Positions 23,616 to 33,424 of a DNA stretch of 33,490 nt are shown in pieces. How positions within the stretch are numbered: the first letter of the stretch is position 1; every line of letters starts with the position of its first letter. The notes beneath the pieces are model-generated. The model was given only the letters and a program-made list of their open reading frames with translations. It was not told the DNA's origin and searched no databases. The DNA is taken from the NCBI RefSeq assembly GCF_000468495.1, contig NC_022444.1, forward strand, positions 1,341,864 through 1,375,353, in the 5' to 3' direction. A program made the position numbers and the translations under genes. This stretch comes from Megalodesulfovibrio gigas DSM 1382 = ATCC 19364 (GTDB lineage Bacteria; Desulfobacterota; Desulfovibrionia; Desulfovibrionales; Desulfovibrionaceae).

Positions 23616-25499
23616 ATGCCAACGCCGCGAGTATCCACATCTTTGCGCATCGCCCTGGGGTGGATGCTGTGGGCTGCCCTGGTGATTGCCTCGGCGACAT
23701 CCCCCGGCTGGTGCGCCGATCTCATCCAGACCGATGCCGCGACGCCCTCTGACAATGGGAATGGCGATGCCCCGGCCATCACCAGTTATGCCGTGCAGTT
23801 GGAGGGCGTGTCCGGCGATGTGGCCGGGCTCCTGACCGCCCTTTCCGCAAGTGAATCCCAGAAAAACGCCCCGGTGGCCTCCGTCGGCCTGCTGCGCAAA
23901 CGCGGCGAGGACGATGCCGCCACGTTCAAGAAGGCCCTCATCGCCCGGGGGCACCTGAACGCCACCGTGGCCGTGACCGTGGAGCAGGAGCAGACGCCGC
24001 CCGTGCTCCGGTTCGGCATCACGCCCGGCCCGGTGTATGTGCTTTCCAAGGTAGAGATTACCCTGGCCGATCAGCCCGGCGTGGACGCCTCCGCCTCCTT
24101 CCCCCCGCTGCCCGGCCTGGGGCTGGTGGTGGGTGGGCCGTTCCAGGCCAAGGCTGTGCTGGATGCTCAGGGCCAGCTCACGGCCCAGCTGCGCCGCACC
24201 GGGTATCCCTATGCCACGGCGGCCCGGCCCCTGGTGCTGGCCTCCACCACCGAACCCACGGTGCGCGTGGTGTACACCCTCACCCCCGGGCCTCGGGCCA
24301 CCTTCGGCGCCACCCGCTTTGAGGGCCTGACCTCGGTGAAGACATCTTTTCTGGAAGACGAGCCCCTCTGGAAGCCCGGCGATCTCTACAACCACGACCT
24401 GCTGCGCGAGCTGGAAAAGCGTCTGGCCCGGCACAATCTCTTCGGGGCCATCGGCGCCATGCCCGCGGAAACCCCCAATGCTGATGGCTCCGTGGATATC
24501 ATCGTCACCCTGGGCGAGCGCAAACACCGCACCGTCAAGGGCGGTGCCGGCTACAAGTCGGATGTGGGCGCGAGCATCTCCCTGGGCTGGGAGCATCGCA
24601 ATCTTTTTGGCGGCGGTGAGCGGCTCGCCCTGGTGCTGGACGTCTCCATGCTGGAATCCAAGGCCTTGGCGGAATTTGAAAAACCCAAGTTCCTGCGGCC
24701 GGACCAGTCCCTGAAATCCTCGCTGGAAGCCAAAACCGAAGACACCTCGGCCTACGAGGCAGACAGCCTGACCGGCAAGGTGCTGGTGGAGCGCGAATTC
24801 GGTGAGCGCTGGCGGGGCTCCGTCGGGGTGGCCTTCCGTCAGGCCGACGTCCTGCGCGACGAGGCCCGCCCCGAACAGGACGAGCTCAAATACTCCCTGG
24901 CCTCCACCCCCCTGGCCCTGACCTACGACTCCCGTGATTCCGTGCTGGATCCCACCCGCGGCGTGCTCCTGGCCTGGATGGCCGAGCCGTTCTACAGCGT
25001 GGGCGAATCCACCATGAGCAGCGACGCCTTCCTCAAGCTGGAAACCCAGGCCCGCGGCTTTCTGACCCTGTTGGAAAAGCCCCGGCTGGTGCTGGCTGGC
25101 CGCGGCACCTTTGGCGCGTTTCTGGGCCTGCCCGGCGAGGAACTGCCCCCGGTGTTGCGCTACTACACCGGCGGCGGCGGCTCGGTGCGGGGTTATCGCT
25201 ACCAGACGGCCGGCCCCATGCGTGGCGAAAATCCCACCGGCGGCAGCTATCTGGCGGAAGTCTCGGCGGAAATCCGTTTGCGCCTTACCGAGGATCTCGG
25301 CTTCGTTCCCTTCCTCGACGGCGGCAACGTCTATGACACCCTGGACGACCTGAGCAACGGCCTGCTCTGGGGCGGCGGCGCAGGCTTGCGCTACGCCACA
25401 CCCATCGGCCCCCTGCGGTTGGACCTGGCCTTCCCCTTTGAACAACGCAGCACGGACGACACCTTCCAGGTGTACGTCAGCGTAGGACAGGCATTCTGA
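23616..25499 (+). CDS. tamA: TamA, Omp85-family outer-membrane assembly protein
   Basis: Outer-membrane component of the translocation and assembly module. The 627-residue protein has a signal peptide (cleavage near WCAD), POTRA-like periplasmic repeats through about residue 290, and a C-terminal 16-stranded-type barrel. The Omp85 loop-6 motif appears as GSVRGYRY (about 523-530), and the protein ends in VSVGQAF with the terminal phenylalanine typical of barrel proteins. tamB follows after 2 nt, the standard pairing, and this favours TamA over BamA. AGGGAA precedes the ATG. Confidence 0.92.
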   Translation: MPTPRVSTSLRIALGWMLWAALVIASATSPGWCADLIQTDAATPSDNGNGDAPAITSYAVQLEGVSGDVAGLLTALSASESQKNAPVASVGLLRKRGEDDAATFKKALIARGHLNATVAVTVEQEQTPPVLRFGITPGPVYVLSKVEITLADQPGVDASASFPPLPGLGLVVGGPFQAKAVLDAQGQLTAQLRRTGYPYATAARPLVLASTTEPTVRVVYTLTPGPRATFGATRFEGLTSVKTSFLEDEPLWKPGDLYNHDLLRELEKRLARHNLFGAIGAMPAETPNADGSVDIIVTLGERKHRTVKGGAGYKSDVGASISLGWEHRNLFGGGERLALVLDVSMLESKALAEFEKPKFLRPDQSLKSSLEAKTEDTSAYEADSLTGKVLVEREFGERWRGSVGVAFRQADVLRDEARPEQDELKYSLASTPLALTYDSRDSVLDPTRGVLLAWMAEPFYSVGESTMSSDAFLKLETQARGFLTLLEKPRLVLAGRGTFGAFLGLPGEELPPVLRYYTGGGGSVRGYRYQTAGPMRGENPTGGSYLAEVSAEIRLRLTEDLGFVPFLDGGNVYDTLDDLSNGLLWGGGAGLRYATPIGPLRLDLAFPFEQRSTDDTFQVYVSVGQAF

Positions 25500-25501
25500 T
25501 C

Positions 25502-28500
25502 ATGCAATTGCAGCGTCGTCATGCCCTGGTGCTCCTTGGCGGGCTGGCCGCGGCGCCGGTGGTGTTCGTGCTGGCCGCGTGGCTGGTGTTGCAGACCTCC
25601 GCGGCCCATCGGGAACTGGCCTCCCTGCTGGCCTCCACCCTGGCCAGCGAAAACGGCACGGCAGAGGTCAAGGGCCTCTCGGGCCGGCTGCCTTTCACCC
25701 TCCGCCTGGAACGCTTTGCCCTGGGCGACGAGCACGGCTGGTGGCTGGAAATCGACGACCTCTCCCTGGACTGGAACCCCCTGGCCCTGCTGCGCACGCG
25801 CGTCCGCGTGGCCTCCCTGGCCGCGGCGCGCATCCGGCTGGATCGCCTGCCCCCCTCCACGGAAGACACCGCCCCGCCAGTGGAGGCCGGGCCGCTCTGG
25901 CCGCCGCCGCCTGTGTCGCTCCCTGATATTTTGCTGGATTCATTGGAAATTGGACGATTCGAGCTCGGCGAGGCCGTGCTTGGACAGGCTGCGGCGTACC
26001 GGGTGTCCGGTTCGGCCGAGGGCAAGGGCGCGCGCGTGGATGCCCGGCTGGACATGCCACGCATCGACGGGCACGATTCTGCCCTGCATCTGACCGCCAC
26101 GGCCGACCTGATCGCCTGGTCCCTGGCCCTGGACGCCCGGCTGCACGAAGCGCCCGGCGGGCTGATCGCCGGGCTGGCCTCCCTGCCGGCGTATCTGCCC
26201 CTGGCCGGCTCCCTCGCGGGGCAGGGTTCGCTGCAGGACTGGCGGGGCACCCTCGAAGCTCGGGCAGACAACGCCACCTTGCTGGAAGGGGCGGTGCATC
26301 TGGCCGTGCCACCGCGCAAGGAGCAGGATGCGCGCCTCGGGCTGGATCTGATGCTGCATCCGCAACTCGATCTGCTGCCGGCCGATGCCGCGCCCCAGGC
26401 CCGCGCTGCCTTGCAGACCCTGGGTGGCGTCGTGCGATTGCAGGCGGACATCCAATGCTCCTCAGACCTCGCCACCCTGGGCATTCATGAGGTCACCCTG
26501 GATGCCGGCCCGGTGTTCCTGCGCAGCCATGGTTCGCTGACCGAAAAGGCGCTGACCCTGGACGCCACCGTGGCCGCCGCGGATCTCGCCCCCCTGGGGC
26601 TGGTGGCCGGGGAGGCCCTGACCGGCGGGTTCGAGGCCGCCATCCGGTTGCGCGGCACGCCGCAGGCCCCTGTTGTCTCGGTGGCGGCGCAGCTCCAGCG
26701 CGCCCGCCTGCCCGGCGTGGCTGTGGAGTCCCTGACCATCCAGACCCAGGCCGCCCCCCTGGCCTCCCTGGATCAGCCCTTCGCCGGCGTCAGCACGCAC
26801 GGCGCCTGCAACGCCACAGGCCTGCTGCTGGACGGTGCGCCGGGTGTCCTGGGGCCGAAGGTGCAGGCGACGTGGAATGTCGAAGCCGATCCCCACGGCG
26901 GCATGCGCGTGGTGGAATTGTCCGTGCGCGATGGCGACACCGTGGTCTCGGCGTCTGGTCCCATCAATCTTTCTGGCGCGTTGGATCTGCAACTGGCCGT
27001 GGAGGGCCTGGGCTTGCGGGAGCGGTTGCCCGGCGTGCCCCTGACGGGCACGGCCTCCCTCGCAGCCACGGCATCCGGCAATCTGGCGCAGCAGCAGGTA
27101 TCCCTGAACGCCACGGTGGCGGTGCAGCAGTTGACCGCCCGCGCGCCGGATCTGGAGCCCGCCGTCAGGCTGCTGGGCGCGTCGCCGTCCGTGATGCTGG
27201 CGGCGCAGTGGCACAATCAGACGGTTGTCCTGGAATCCCTGCGGCTTGCTGGCGCATCCCTCGGGCTTGAGGGCGCAGGCGATGTGGATCTGGCCGCCGG
27301 CGTCATGGACGTCCGCACCAGCCTGCGGCTGGCCACCCTGGCCCCGCTGGAAGGGTGGATCGGCCAGCCCATCGCCGGCGTGTGCGAACTGGATCTCAAC
27401 GCCACCGGCCCCCTGGCTGCGCCCACTGCGGTGCTGCGGCTGGACGCGCAACACATCGCCTCCCCGGGTATGGCCCTCAAGCGCCTGCGGCTGGCCGGGG
27501 ATCTGCAACCCCAGGCCGGCGGGGACGCGGCACAACAGATTCTGGCCGGAGCCCTGCGTCTGGACCTGACCGGGGACCAGGGCGACTTTGCCCTGTCCAC
27601 GCGCTACCGCCTCCAGGAACCGCAGCTCAGGCTGGACGCCCTGGAATTGCGCGGCCCCGGCACCTCCCTGGCCGGGACGCTGGAGCTGGATCTGCAACGC
27701 ACGCTGGCCGCCGGCGTCCTCAAGGGCGGGGCGCAGGATCTCGCGCCCCTGGGCCGGACCCTGGGGCAGCAGCTCCTGGGCTCGGTGCAGCTTGCCTCGG
27801 AATTCATCGTCAGGGACGGCCGGCAGGATGTGGAACTCAGTCTGGAGGCGGCCCGGCTGCAGGCCGGGGATCTGTCCCTGGGCCGGCTCAAGCTGACCTC
27901 CTCCTTGCGCGATGTGCTGCGGATGCCCCAGGGATCGGTGTCGCTCCAGGCCACAGCCCTGGGTGCGGGCGGCGATGTGCGCCTGGGCTCGGCTGCGGTC
28001 ACGGCCAAGGGTGACGGCGCGAAGATCGCCTTCACCGTGGTGGCCAAGGACGGCGAGGCCGGCGGCGCGCCGTTCTCCGCCGATCTGGCCGGGGATGTGG
28101 CCCTGCCGCAAGGCGGCGTGGATCTGACCCTTTCCCGCCTCGCCGCCGCCTATGCCGGCACGCCGGCCAAGCTGCTGGCCCCGTTGCGGGTGAGCCAGCG
28201 GGGAACATCCCTGGAGGTCAAGGGCCTCTCCCTGCAGTACGGCCCGGCCAAATTGACGGCCAATATCTTGAAATCGTCTGACAAGCTTGCCGGAGAAGCC
28301 GCGGTTTCGGCATTGTCGCTGTCCCGGCTTGCAGAGCTCGGCGTGGCAGGCATGGAAGAGGTGCGCGGCGAGGTGCGGCTGCAGCTGGGCCTGAGCGGCA
28401 CCCCGGCCAATCCCAAGGCCACGGTGCAGCTCAAGGGCACGGGCCTGCGGGCCGCCGGGGATGCGGCGCTGGCGGAAATGCCGGCCCTGACCCTGGACGT

Positions 28501-29935
28501 GGACGCCGGCCTGACCCGCGACGCCGCCAAGGCCACCGTGCGCCTGACCGGGCTGGACGGCGCCGGCAACGCGCCGCTGACCGTCACAGCCAGCCTGCCG
28601 GCCACCTTCGTGTTGGAGCCCTTCCAGTTCCGCCTGGGGGACGGCCCCCTGGCCGCCTCGGCCAAGGGAGGCGTGGATCTGGCCCGCTTCTCCACCATGC
28701 TGGAACACTTCGACGCTCGCTGCAAGGGCCGGCTGACCGTGGATGTGGACGTGGCCGGAACCCTGGCCGTCCCGCAGGTGCGCGGCGGCATCACGCTGGA
28801 GAAGGGCTTTCTGGAAGCGCTCTCCACGGGCACGGTGCTGGATCCCGTGTCCATGGACATCCAGGCCAGCAACACAGCCATCGCCCTCACCGCCCTGGAC
28901 GTGCGCGACCGCGCCGGCGGCCGGCTCCTGGCCACCGGCTCCCTGACGCTCAACGAGGAGATGCCTTTTCAGATCAAGGTTGCCTTCAGCAACTTCACGC
29001 CGGCGCGGCACAAGCTGGGCACGGGCAAGCTGAGCGGCGACGTGGCTGTGACCGGCACGGCCAAGGGCGGCAAGGCGACAGGCGCGCTGAGCGTCAATCC
29101 TGCGTCCGTCAGCCTGCCCACGCGGCTGCCGCCGGACGTGGCCCCGGTGGACAAGCTGGACATCGTGTTCGGCGATGCCGTCGCGGCCGAAACCGACACT
29201 GCCGGCGTTCCGGCCGGTCCCGGCTGGCCCCTGGATCTGGACATCCTGATCCGCATCCCCAATTCCCTGCGTATTCATGGGCTTGGATTGGATTCCACCT
29301 GGGGCGGCAATCTGCATGTCCAGGGCACGGCGGCCCGGCCCACGCTGGTGGGGGCGGTGGCTGTCTCCCGCGGGGACGTGAATTTCCTGAGCAAGCGGTT
29401 CGTCATCTCCAAAGGCGAGGTGGGCTTCGGGGGCGACTGGCCGCCGGATCCCCTGGTGGTGGTGGAAGCCACCACGGACGCCGGGGACGTCACAGCCGTC
29501 CTCAGCCTCCAGGGCCATGCGGACGACCTGGACCTGAATCTGAGTTCCAATCCGGCGTTGCCGCGGGAAGAGGTGCTCTCGCGCATCCTCTTTGGTCGGG
29601 ACTTGCAGAATCTCTCGGCCCTGCAGGCCGTGCAGCTGGCCAAGGCCGGCAGCATGCTCCTGGGCAGCAGCGGCGCCTGGGACATGCTTGGCAGCAACGA
29701 CGAGCTGATTCCCGGCCTGTCCCTTGGCGGCGACGGCGACGGCGAGTCCTCGGGGCTGGGCCGGTTCCTGGACCGCGCCCGCAACTCCATGCGCGTGGAC
29801 GTGCGCCAGCCTGTGGGCAAGACGAGCAACGAAGTTGCCGTGGAGGTGGACATTACCAATGACATCATGCTCCACGGCACGGTGGACGACCGCGGCCAGG
29901 AAGGCGTGGGGTTGCAATGGAAGCATGACTACTGA
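25502..29935 (+). CDS. tamB: TamB, inner-membrane-anchored translocation/assembly (lipid-bridge) protein
   Basis: A 1477-residue AsmA-like envelope protein with one N-terminal membrane anchor (LVLLGGLAAAPVVFVLAAWLVL) and a long periplasmic beta-rich body of repeated amphipathic strands. The C-terminal TamB (DUF490) domain includes the conserved LSRILFGRDLQNLSALQAVQLAKA. Members span the periplasm as a hydrophobic groove and act with TamA in outer-membrane protein assembly or phospholipid transfer. The length is usual for the family. The start is 2 nt after the tamA stop, so the genes are co-translated. It ends with a barrel-like strand segment (VGLQWKHDY). Confidence 0.95.
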   Translation: MQLQRRHALVLLGGLAAAPVVFVLAAWLVLQTSAAHRELASLLASTLASENGTAEVKGLSGRLPFTLRLERFALGDEHGWWLEIDDLSLDWNPLALLRTRVRVASLAAARIRLDRLPPSTEDTAPPVEAGPLWPPPPVSLPDILLDSLEIGRFELGEAVLGQAAAYRVSGSAEGKGARVDARLDMPRIDGHDSALHLTATADLIAWSLALDARLHEAPGGLIAGLASLPAYLPLAGSLAGQGSLQDWRGTLEARADNATLLEGAVHLAVPPRKEQDARLGLDLMLHPQLDLLPADAAPQARAALQTLGGVVRLQADIQCSSDLATLGIHEVTLDAGPVFLRSHGSLTEKALTLDATVAAADLAPLGLVAGEALTGGFEAAIRLRGTPQAPVVSVAAQLQRARLPGVAVESLTIQTQAAPLASLDQPFAGVSTHGACNATGLLLDGAPGVLGPKVQATWNVEADPHGGMRVVELSVRDGDTVVSASGPINLSGALDLQLAVEGLGLRERLPGVPLTGTASLAATASGNLAQQQVSLNATVAVQQLTARAPDLEPAVRLLGASPSVMLAAQWHNQTVVLESLRLAGASLGLEGAGDVDLAAGVMDVRTSLRLATLAPLEGWIGQPIAGVCELDLNATGPLAAPTAVLRLDAQHIASPGMALKRLRLAGDLQPQAGGDAAQQILAGALRLDLTGDQGDFALSTRYRLQEPQLRLDALELRGPGTSLAGTLELDLQRTLAAGVLKGGAQDLAPLGRTLGQQLLGSVQLASEFIVRDGRQDVELSLEAARLQAGDLSLGRLKLTSSLRDVLRMPQGSVSLQATALGAGGDVRLGSAAVTAKGDGAKIAFTVVAKDGEAGGAPFSADLAGDVALPQGGVDLTLSRLAAAYAGTPAKLLAPLRVSQRGTSLEVKGLSLQYGPAKLTANILKSSDKLAGEAAVSALSLSRLAELGVAGMEEVRGEVRLQLGLSGTPANPKATVQLKGTGLRAAGDAALAEMPALTLDVDAGLTRDAAKATVRLTGLDGAGNAPLTVTASLPATFVLEPFQFRLGDGPLAASAKGGVDLARFSTMLEHFDARCKGRLTVDVDVAGTLAVPQVRGGITLEKGFLEALSTGTVLDPVSMDIQASNTAIALTALDVRDRAGGRLLATGSLTLNEEMPFQIKVAFSNFTPARHKLGTGKLSGDVAVTGTAKGGKATGALSVNPASVSLPTRLPPDVAPVDKLDIVFGDAVAAETDTAGVPAGPGWPLDLDILIRIPNSLRIHGLGLDSTWGGNLHVQGTAARPTLVGAVAVSRGDVNFLSKRFVISKGEVGFGGDWPPDPLVVVEATTDAGDVTAVLSLQGHADDLDLNLSSNPALPREEVLSRILFGRDLQNLSALQAVQLAKAGSMLLGSSGAWDMLGSNDELIPGLSLGGDGDGESSGLGRFLDRARNSMRVDVRQPVGKTSNEVAVEVDITNDIMLHGTVDDRGQEGVGLQWKHDY

Positions 29936-30106
29936 GCAACGCGGCAGGTGGATGCGGCCCCGGCGTGCCCGGAAAATCCGGATTGCGTCTGCGTCCAATC
30001 TGGATTATCCTGATAGAGTGACGGCCGTATCCTGATTTTATGATCGTATCCACGGCGGCACCCGTCCGGTGTGCTGCGTTTCCTTTCCACGCGCGCAGAT
30101 CAGTCC

Positions 30107-30967
30107 ATGAAAAAACGCCTGCTTCCGATTCTCGGTGTCGTCCTGCTGGTTTTGCTTGGCGGCGGCTATTATGCCGCCCAACTGGCTGCGGACCGGCTGG
30201 TGGATGAAAAACTTCAGGCCACCCTGGCCCGCCTGGGCAACAGTACCTCGGTGCAGTACCGCGACCTGCACGTGAACCTGCTGCGTCAGTCCGTCACGTT
30301 GTCCGACGTGGCCATCCGTCTCAAGGATGGCCGCCACGGCTCCATCGGCGCGGTGGTGGTGAAGAATTTTGACCGCAAGCACATGAAGGCTCCCCATTTC
30401 CTGGCCCTGGAGCTGGAGGATCTGACCATCCCTGTGGACGAGCAGAACTTCCGCGCCGAGCTGCCCGCGGTGCAGGAACTCGGCCTGCAGGCCCTGGTGG
30501 TGGATGTGGCTGTGGACTACCGCTACGACCCGGACGCCCGGCGGCTGACGGTGTCGGAGTTCGATGTGGACATCGCCGAGGGCGGGTCCTTCCGCATGGC
30601 CTTTGCCCTGGAAAACTTCGTCGTGGAACAGCTCCGGCAGCAGCAGGTCGATGATCTGGCGCTTGCGTCCTTTTCCATGCAGTACAAGGACAAGACCCTC
30701 CTGCGCGGCGTGCTGCTGGCGGCCGGCGAGGAGGAAAAGGAACTGCTGCGGTTTGTGGAAGACTGGCTCAAGGAAGAAGTGGCCCTGGCAAAGCAGAAGC
30801 AGGACGCCACCGCTACCGCCTCCCTGCAGGCGCTGCTGGCCTACATGCAGAAGCCGGCCGATTTTTCCATGGAACTCGCGCTCAAGCAGCCCCTGACCAT
30901 GGCCAAGATCAATCCCATCAAGAAGATTTCCGAGTTGCTCGGGCTCTTCACCATCAACATCCGCTAG
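30107..30967 (+). CDS. Membrane-anchored periplasmic protein of unknown function
   Basis: A 286-residue protein with a short basic start (MKKR), one membrane segment (about 5-25) and a periplasmic domain. I do not recognise a named family. The first part, with strands such as VQYRDLHVNLLRQSVTLSDVAIRL, resembles the beginning of AsmA/TamB-like proteins, and the second part is helical and charged. No ribosome site is evident at the ATG at 30107 or at an in-frame GTG at 30071; I prefer the ATG because it begins a normal anchor. It lies 171 nt after tamB and 7 nt before the penicillin-binding protein gene, so it may assist envelope assembly, by position only. Confidence 0.8.
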   Translation: MKKRLLPILGVVLLVLLGGGYYAAQLAADRLVDEKLQATLARLGNSTSVQYRDLHVNLLRQSVTLSDVAIRLKDGRHGSIGAVVVKNFDRKHMKAPHFLALELEDLTIPVDEQNFRAELPAVQELGLQALVVDVAVDYRYDPDARRLTVSEFDVDIAEGGSFRMAFALENFVVEQLRQQQVDDLALASFSMQYKDKTLLRGVLLAAGEEEKELLRFVEDWLKEEVALAKQKQDATATASLQALLAYMQKPADFSMELALKQPLTMAKINPIKKISELLGLFTINIR

Positions 30968-30974
30968 GCCCCGC

Positions 30975-33413
30975 ATGCACTCCACGCTTTTTTTGCGCAC
31001 CGTCGCGTTGCTGGCCGCCCTCACGGTTTTGGCTGCTCCGGCTGGCTTGGCTCATGCCCAGCAGGCCACCAACCTGAGCCAGCAGACGCACCTGCCCGAG
31101 TTCGACAAGGTCATGGACTACCGTCCGCCCCTTGTGACCATGGTCTATGCCCGAGACGGCGAACTCATGGGCATGTTCGGTCGGGAGAAGCGTTTTCTGG
31201 CTCCCCTGGCCCAGATTCCCGCGCATGTGGTGAACGCCTTTTTGGCCGCGGAGGATTCGGCGTTCTACGAGCACGAAGGCGTGGACTTGCAGGCCATCTT
31301 CCGGGCGTTTTCCAAAAACGTTGCCGCCGGCGGCATTGTCCAGGGCGCGTCCACCATCACCCAGCAGGTCATCAAGCGGCTGCTGCTCACGTCCGAGAAA
31401 AGTTACATCCGCAAGGCCAAGGAAGCCATTCTGGCCTACCGGCTGGAACGCCGTCTGACCAAGAACGAGATCCTCAGCATCTATCTGAACGATATCTTCC
31501 TGGGCGCCGGCGCCTACGGCGTGGAAGCCGCGGCCCGCATCTATTTCGGCAAGCATGTGACGGACCTGACCCTGTCCGAGGGTGCGCTCCTGGCCGGGTT
31601 GCCCAAGGCTCCCACCACCTACAACCCATACCATGATCCCAAGGTGGCCAAGGAGCGCCAGCAGTACGTGCTGGGCCGCATGCTGGAGCTGACCTGGATT
31701 ACCCAGGAAGAGCATGACGCCGCCCTGGCCGCGCCCCTGGAATACCGGTCCATGGAGGATCCCACCTTCGGCCGCGGGGCGTATTATCTGGAAGAGGTGC
31801 GCCGCACCCTCATCGCTTCCCTCACTGCCGACGCCGTGCAGGCCATGGGTTTTGACACCAACGCCACCGGCGAGGAGGCCCTCTATACCCTGGGGCTGCA
31901 GGTGTTCACCAGCATGGACATGCAGCACCAGATCGCCGCCGAAGACGCCCTGCGCCGCGGGCTGGAGGATGCCACCAGACGCGCCGGCTGGAAGGGGCCG
32001 GTGAAGACCGTCACCCCGGACCGTTTCGATGAGTTCCTGGCGGGTGACGGCGCACTGCCGCCCAACCGGCTGCCGCAGGGGCCGGTGTTGGCGCTGGTGG
32101 TCCGGGTGAACGCCGAGGGCGCGGAAGTGCAGCTGGGGCAGCAGAAAAAGGGCCGCATCCCGGCGGCCTCCATCAGCTGGGCCAGAAAGGCCCGCGGCCC
32201 TGCCGGCAGCGCGCTGGCCGTGGGCGACGTCATCTGGGTCACGCTGGATGAGCCGGCGCAGTTTCTGGACCCCACTGTGTCCCATGCGGCGTGCACCATG
32301 CAGCCCATCGTCAAAATCCAGGGGGCGCTGGTCTCCATGGAGCCTAACACCGGCGACGTCACGGCGCTGGTGGGCGGCTACGACTTTCACGAAAGTTCCT
32401 TCAATCGCGCCACCCAGGCCCAGCGGCAGCCGGGTTCCAGCTTCAAGCCCATTGTCTATTCCGCAGCCATGGACAACGGCTTCACCCCGGCTTCGGTGCT
32501 GTACGACCGGCCCATTTCCATCTGGGACGCCGGGTCCAAAACCCTCTGGGAACCCAAGAACTATTCCAACAAGTTCTACGGCCCCACGTTGCTGACCACC
32601 GGTCTTGCCCTTTCGCGCAATCTGGTGACCATCCAGGTGGCGGATCGCATCGGCATGAACAAGGTGGCGGAACGCGCCCGGGATCTGGGTCTGGGCGAGC
32701 ATCCGGCCTACCTCTCCGTGGCCCTGGGTTCCCAGGTGGTCACGCCCATCAATCTGGTGCAGGCGTACACGGCCTTTGCCAACGGCGGCGTGGTTTCCAG
32801 CCCGCGGCTCATGGCCTCCCTTGCGGACAATCAGGGCCGGCAGCTCAGGTTCTTCGAGCCGCAGCTTCGCCAGGCCATCTCCCCGCAAAATGCCTACATC
32901 ATGGCCAACATGCTCAAACATGTGGTCCTGCGCGGCACGGCCACCAAGGCCCGGGTGCTCAACCGGCCCCTGGCCGGCAAGACCGGCACCACCAACGAGG
33001 AGCGCGACGCCTGGTTCCTTGGGTTTGCGCCATATCTCGTGTCCGGGGTGTACGTGGGCTATGACGATTACTCACCCATGGGCAAGCAGGAAACCGGGGC
33101 GCGCGCGGCCCTGCCCATCTGGATCGACTACCGGCAACAGGTGGAAGGCGAGTATCCGGTCAAGGACTTCCCCGTGCCCGAGGGCATCGTGACCCGCACG
33201 GTGTACGACGTGGGCGAACATGGCGGCCGGTCCTTCGAACTGGCTTTCATCGCCGGGCAGGAACACGGCGGCGCAAGCTACGATGCCGAGACGGCCATGT
33301 ACTACGACGAGATGTACGGCAGCGAGGAAGGCTACAGCGGCACGGAAGGCGGCAGCCGCGGCGGTACTGCCGGATCCCGGCAGGAAGAAGAGCTGCTGAA
33401 GCAGCTCTTTTAG
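30975..33413 (+). CDS. mrcA: Class A penicillin-binding protein (PBP1A-like transglycosylase/transpeptidase)
   Basis: Bifunctional peptidoglycan synthase of 812 residues. The glycosyltransferase domain has catalytic E93 in AAEDSAFYEHEGVD and the QGASTITQQV motif. A PBP1A-type OB domain follows (about 370-440, VLALVVRVNAEGAEVQLG). The transpeptidase domain has S488-S-F-K491, S547-R-N and K669-T-G. The tail is Gly/Ser/Glu-rich and probably disordered. The N-terminus is odd: MHSTLFLRTVALLAALTVLAAPAGLAHAQQ looks like a cleavable signal peptide (AHA-QQ) with almost no cytoplasmic tail, where class A enzymes normally keep a membrane anchor. It starts 7 nt after the previous gene with a weak ribosome site. 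Confidence 0.95.
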   Translation: MHSTLFLRTVALLAALTVLAAPAGLAHAQQATNLSQQTHLPEFDKVMDYRPPLVTMVYARDGELMGMFGREKRFLAPLAQIPAHVVNAFLAAEDSAFYEHEGVDLQAIFRAFSKNVAAGGIVQGASTITQQVIKRLLLTSEKSYIRKAKEAILAYRLERRLTKNEILSIYLNDIFLGAGAYGVEAAARIYFGKHVTDLTLSEGALLAGLPKAPTTYNPYHDPKVAKERQQYVLGRMLELTWITQEEHDAALAAPLEYRSMEDPTFGRGAYYLEEVRRTLIASLTADAVQAMGFDTNATGEEALYTLGLQVFTSMDMQHQIAAEDALRRGLEDATRRAGWKGPVKTVTPDRFDEFLAGDGALPPNRLPQGPVLALVVRVNAEGAEVQLGQQKKGRIPAASISWARKARGPAGSALAVGDVIWVTLDEPAQFLDPTVSHAACTMQPIVKIQGALVSMEPNTGDVTALVGGYDFHESSFNRATQAQRQPGSSFKPIVYSAAMDNGFTPASVLYDRPISIWDAGSKTLWEPKNYSNKFYGPTLLTTGLALSRNLVTIQVADRIGMNKVAERARDLGLGEHPAYLSVALGSQVVTPINLVQAYTAFANGGVVSSPRLMASLADNQGRQLRFFEPQLRQAISPQNAYIMANMLKHVVLRGTATKARVLNRPLAGKTGTTNEERDAWFLGFAPYLVSGVYVGYDDYSPMGKQETGARAALPIWIDYRQQVEGEYPVKDFPVPEGIVTRTVYDVGEHGGRSFELAFIAGQEHGGASYDAETAMYYDEMYGSEEGYSGTEGGSRGGTAGSRQEEELLKQLF

Positions 33414-33424
33414 AGCATGTTACT

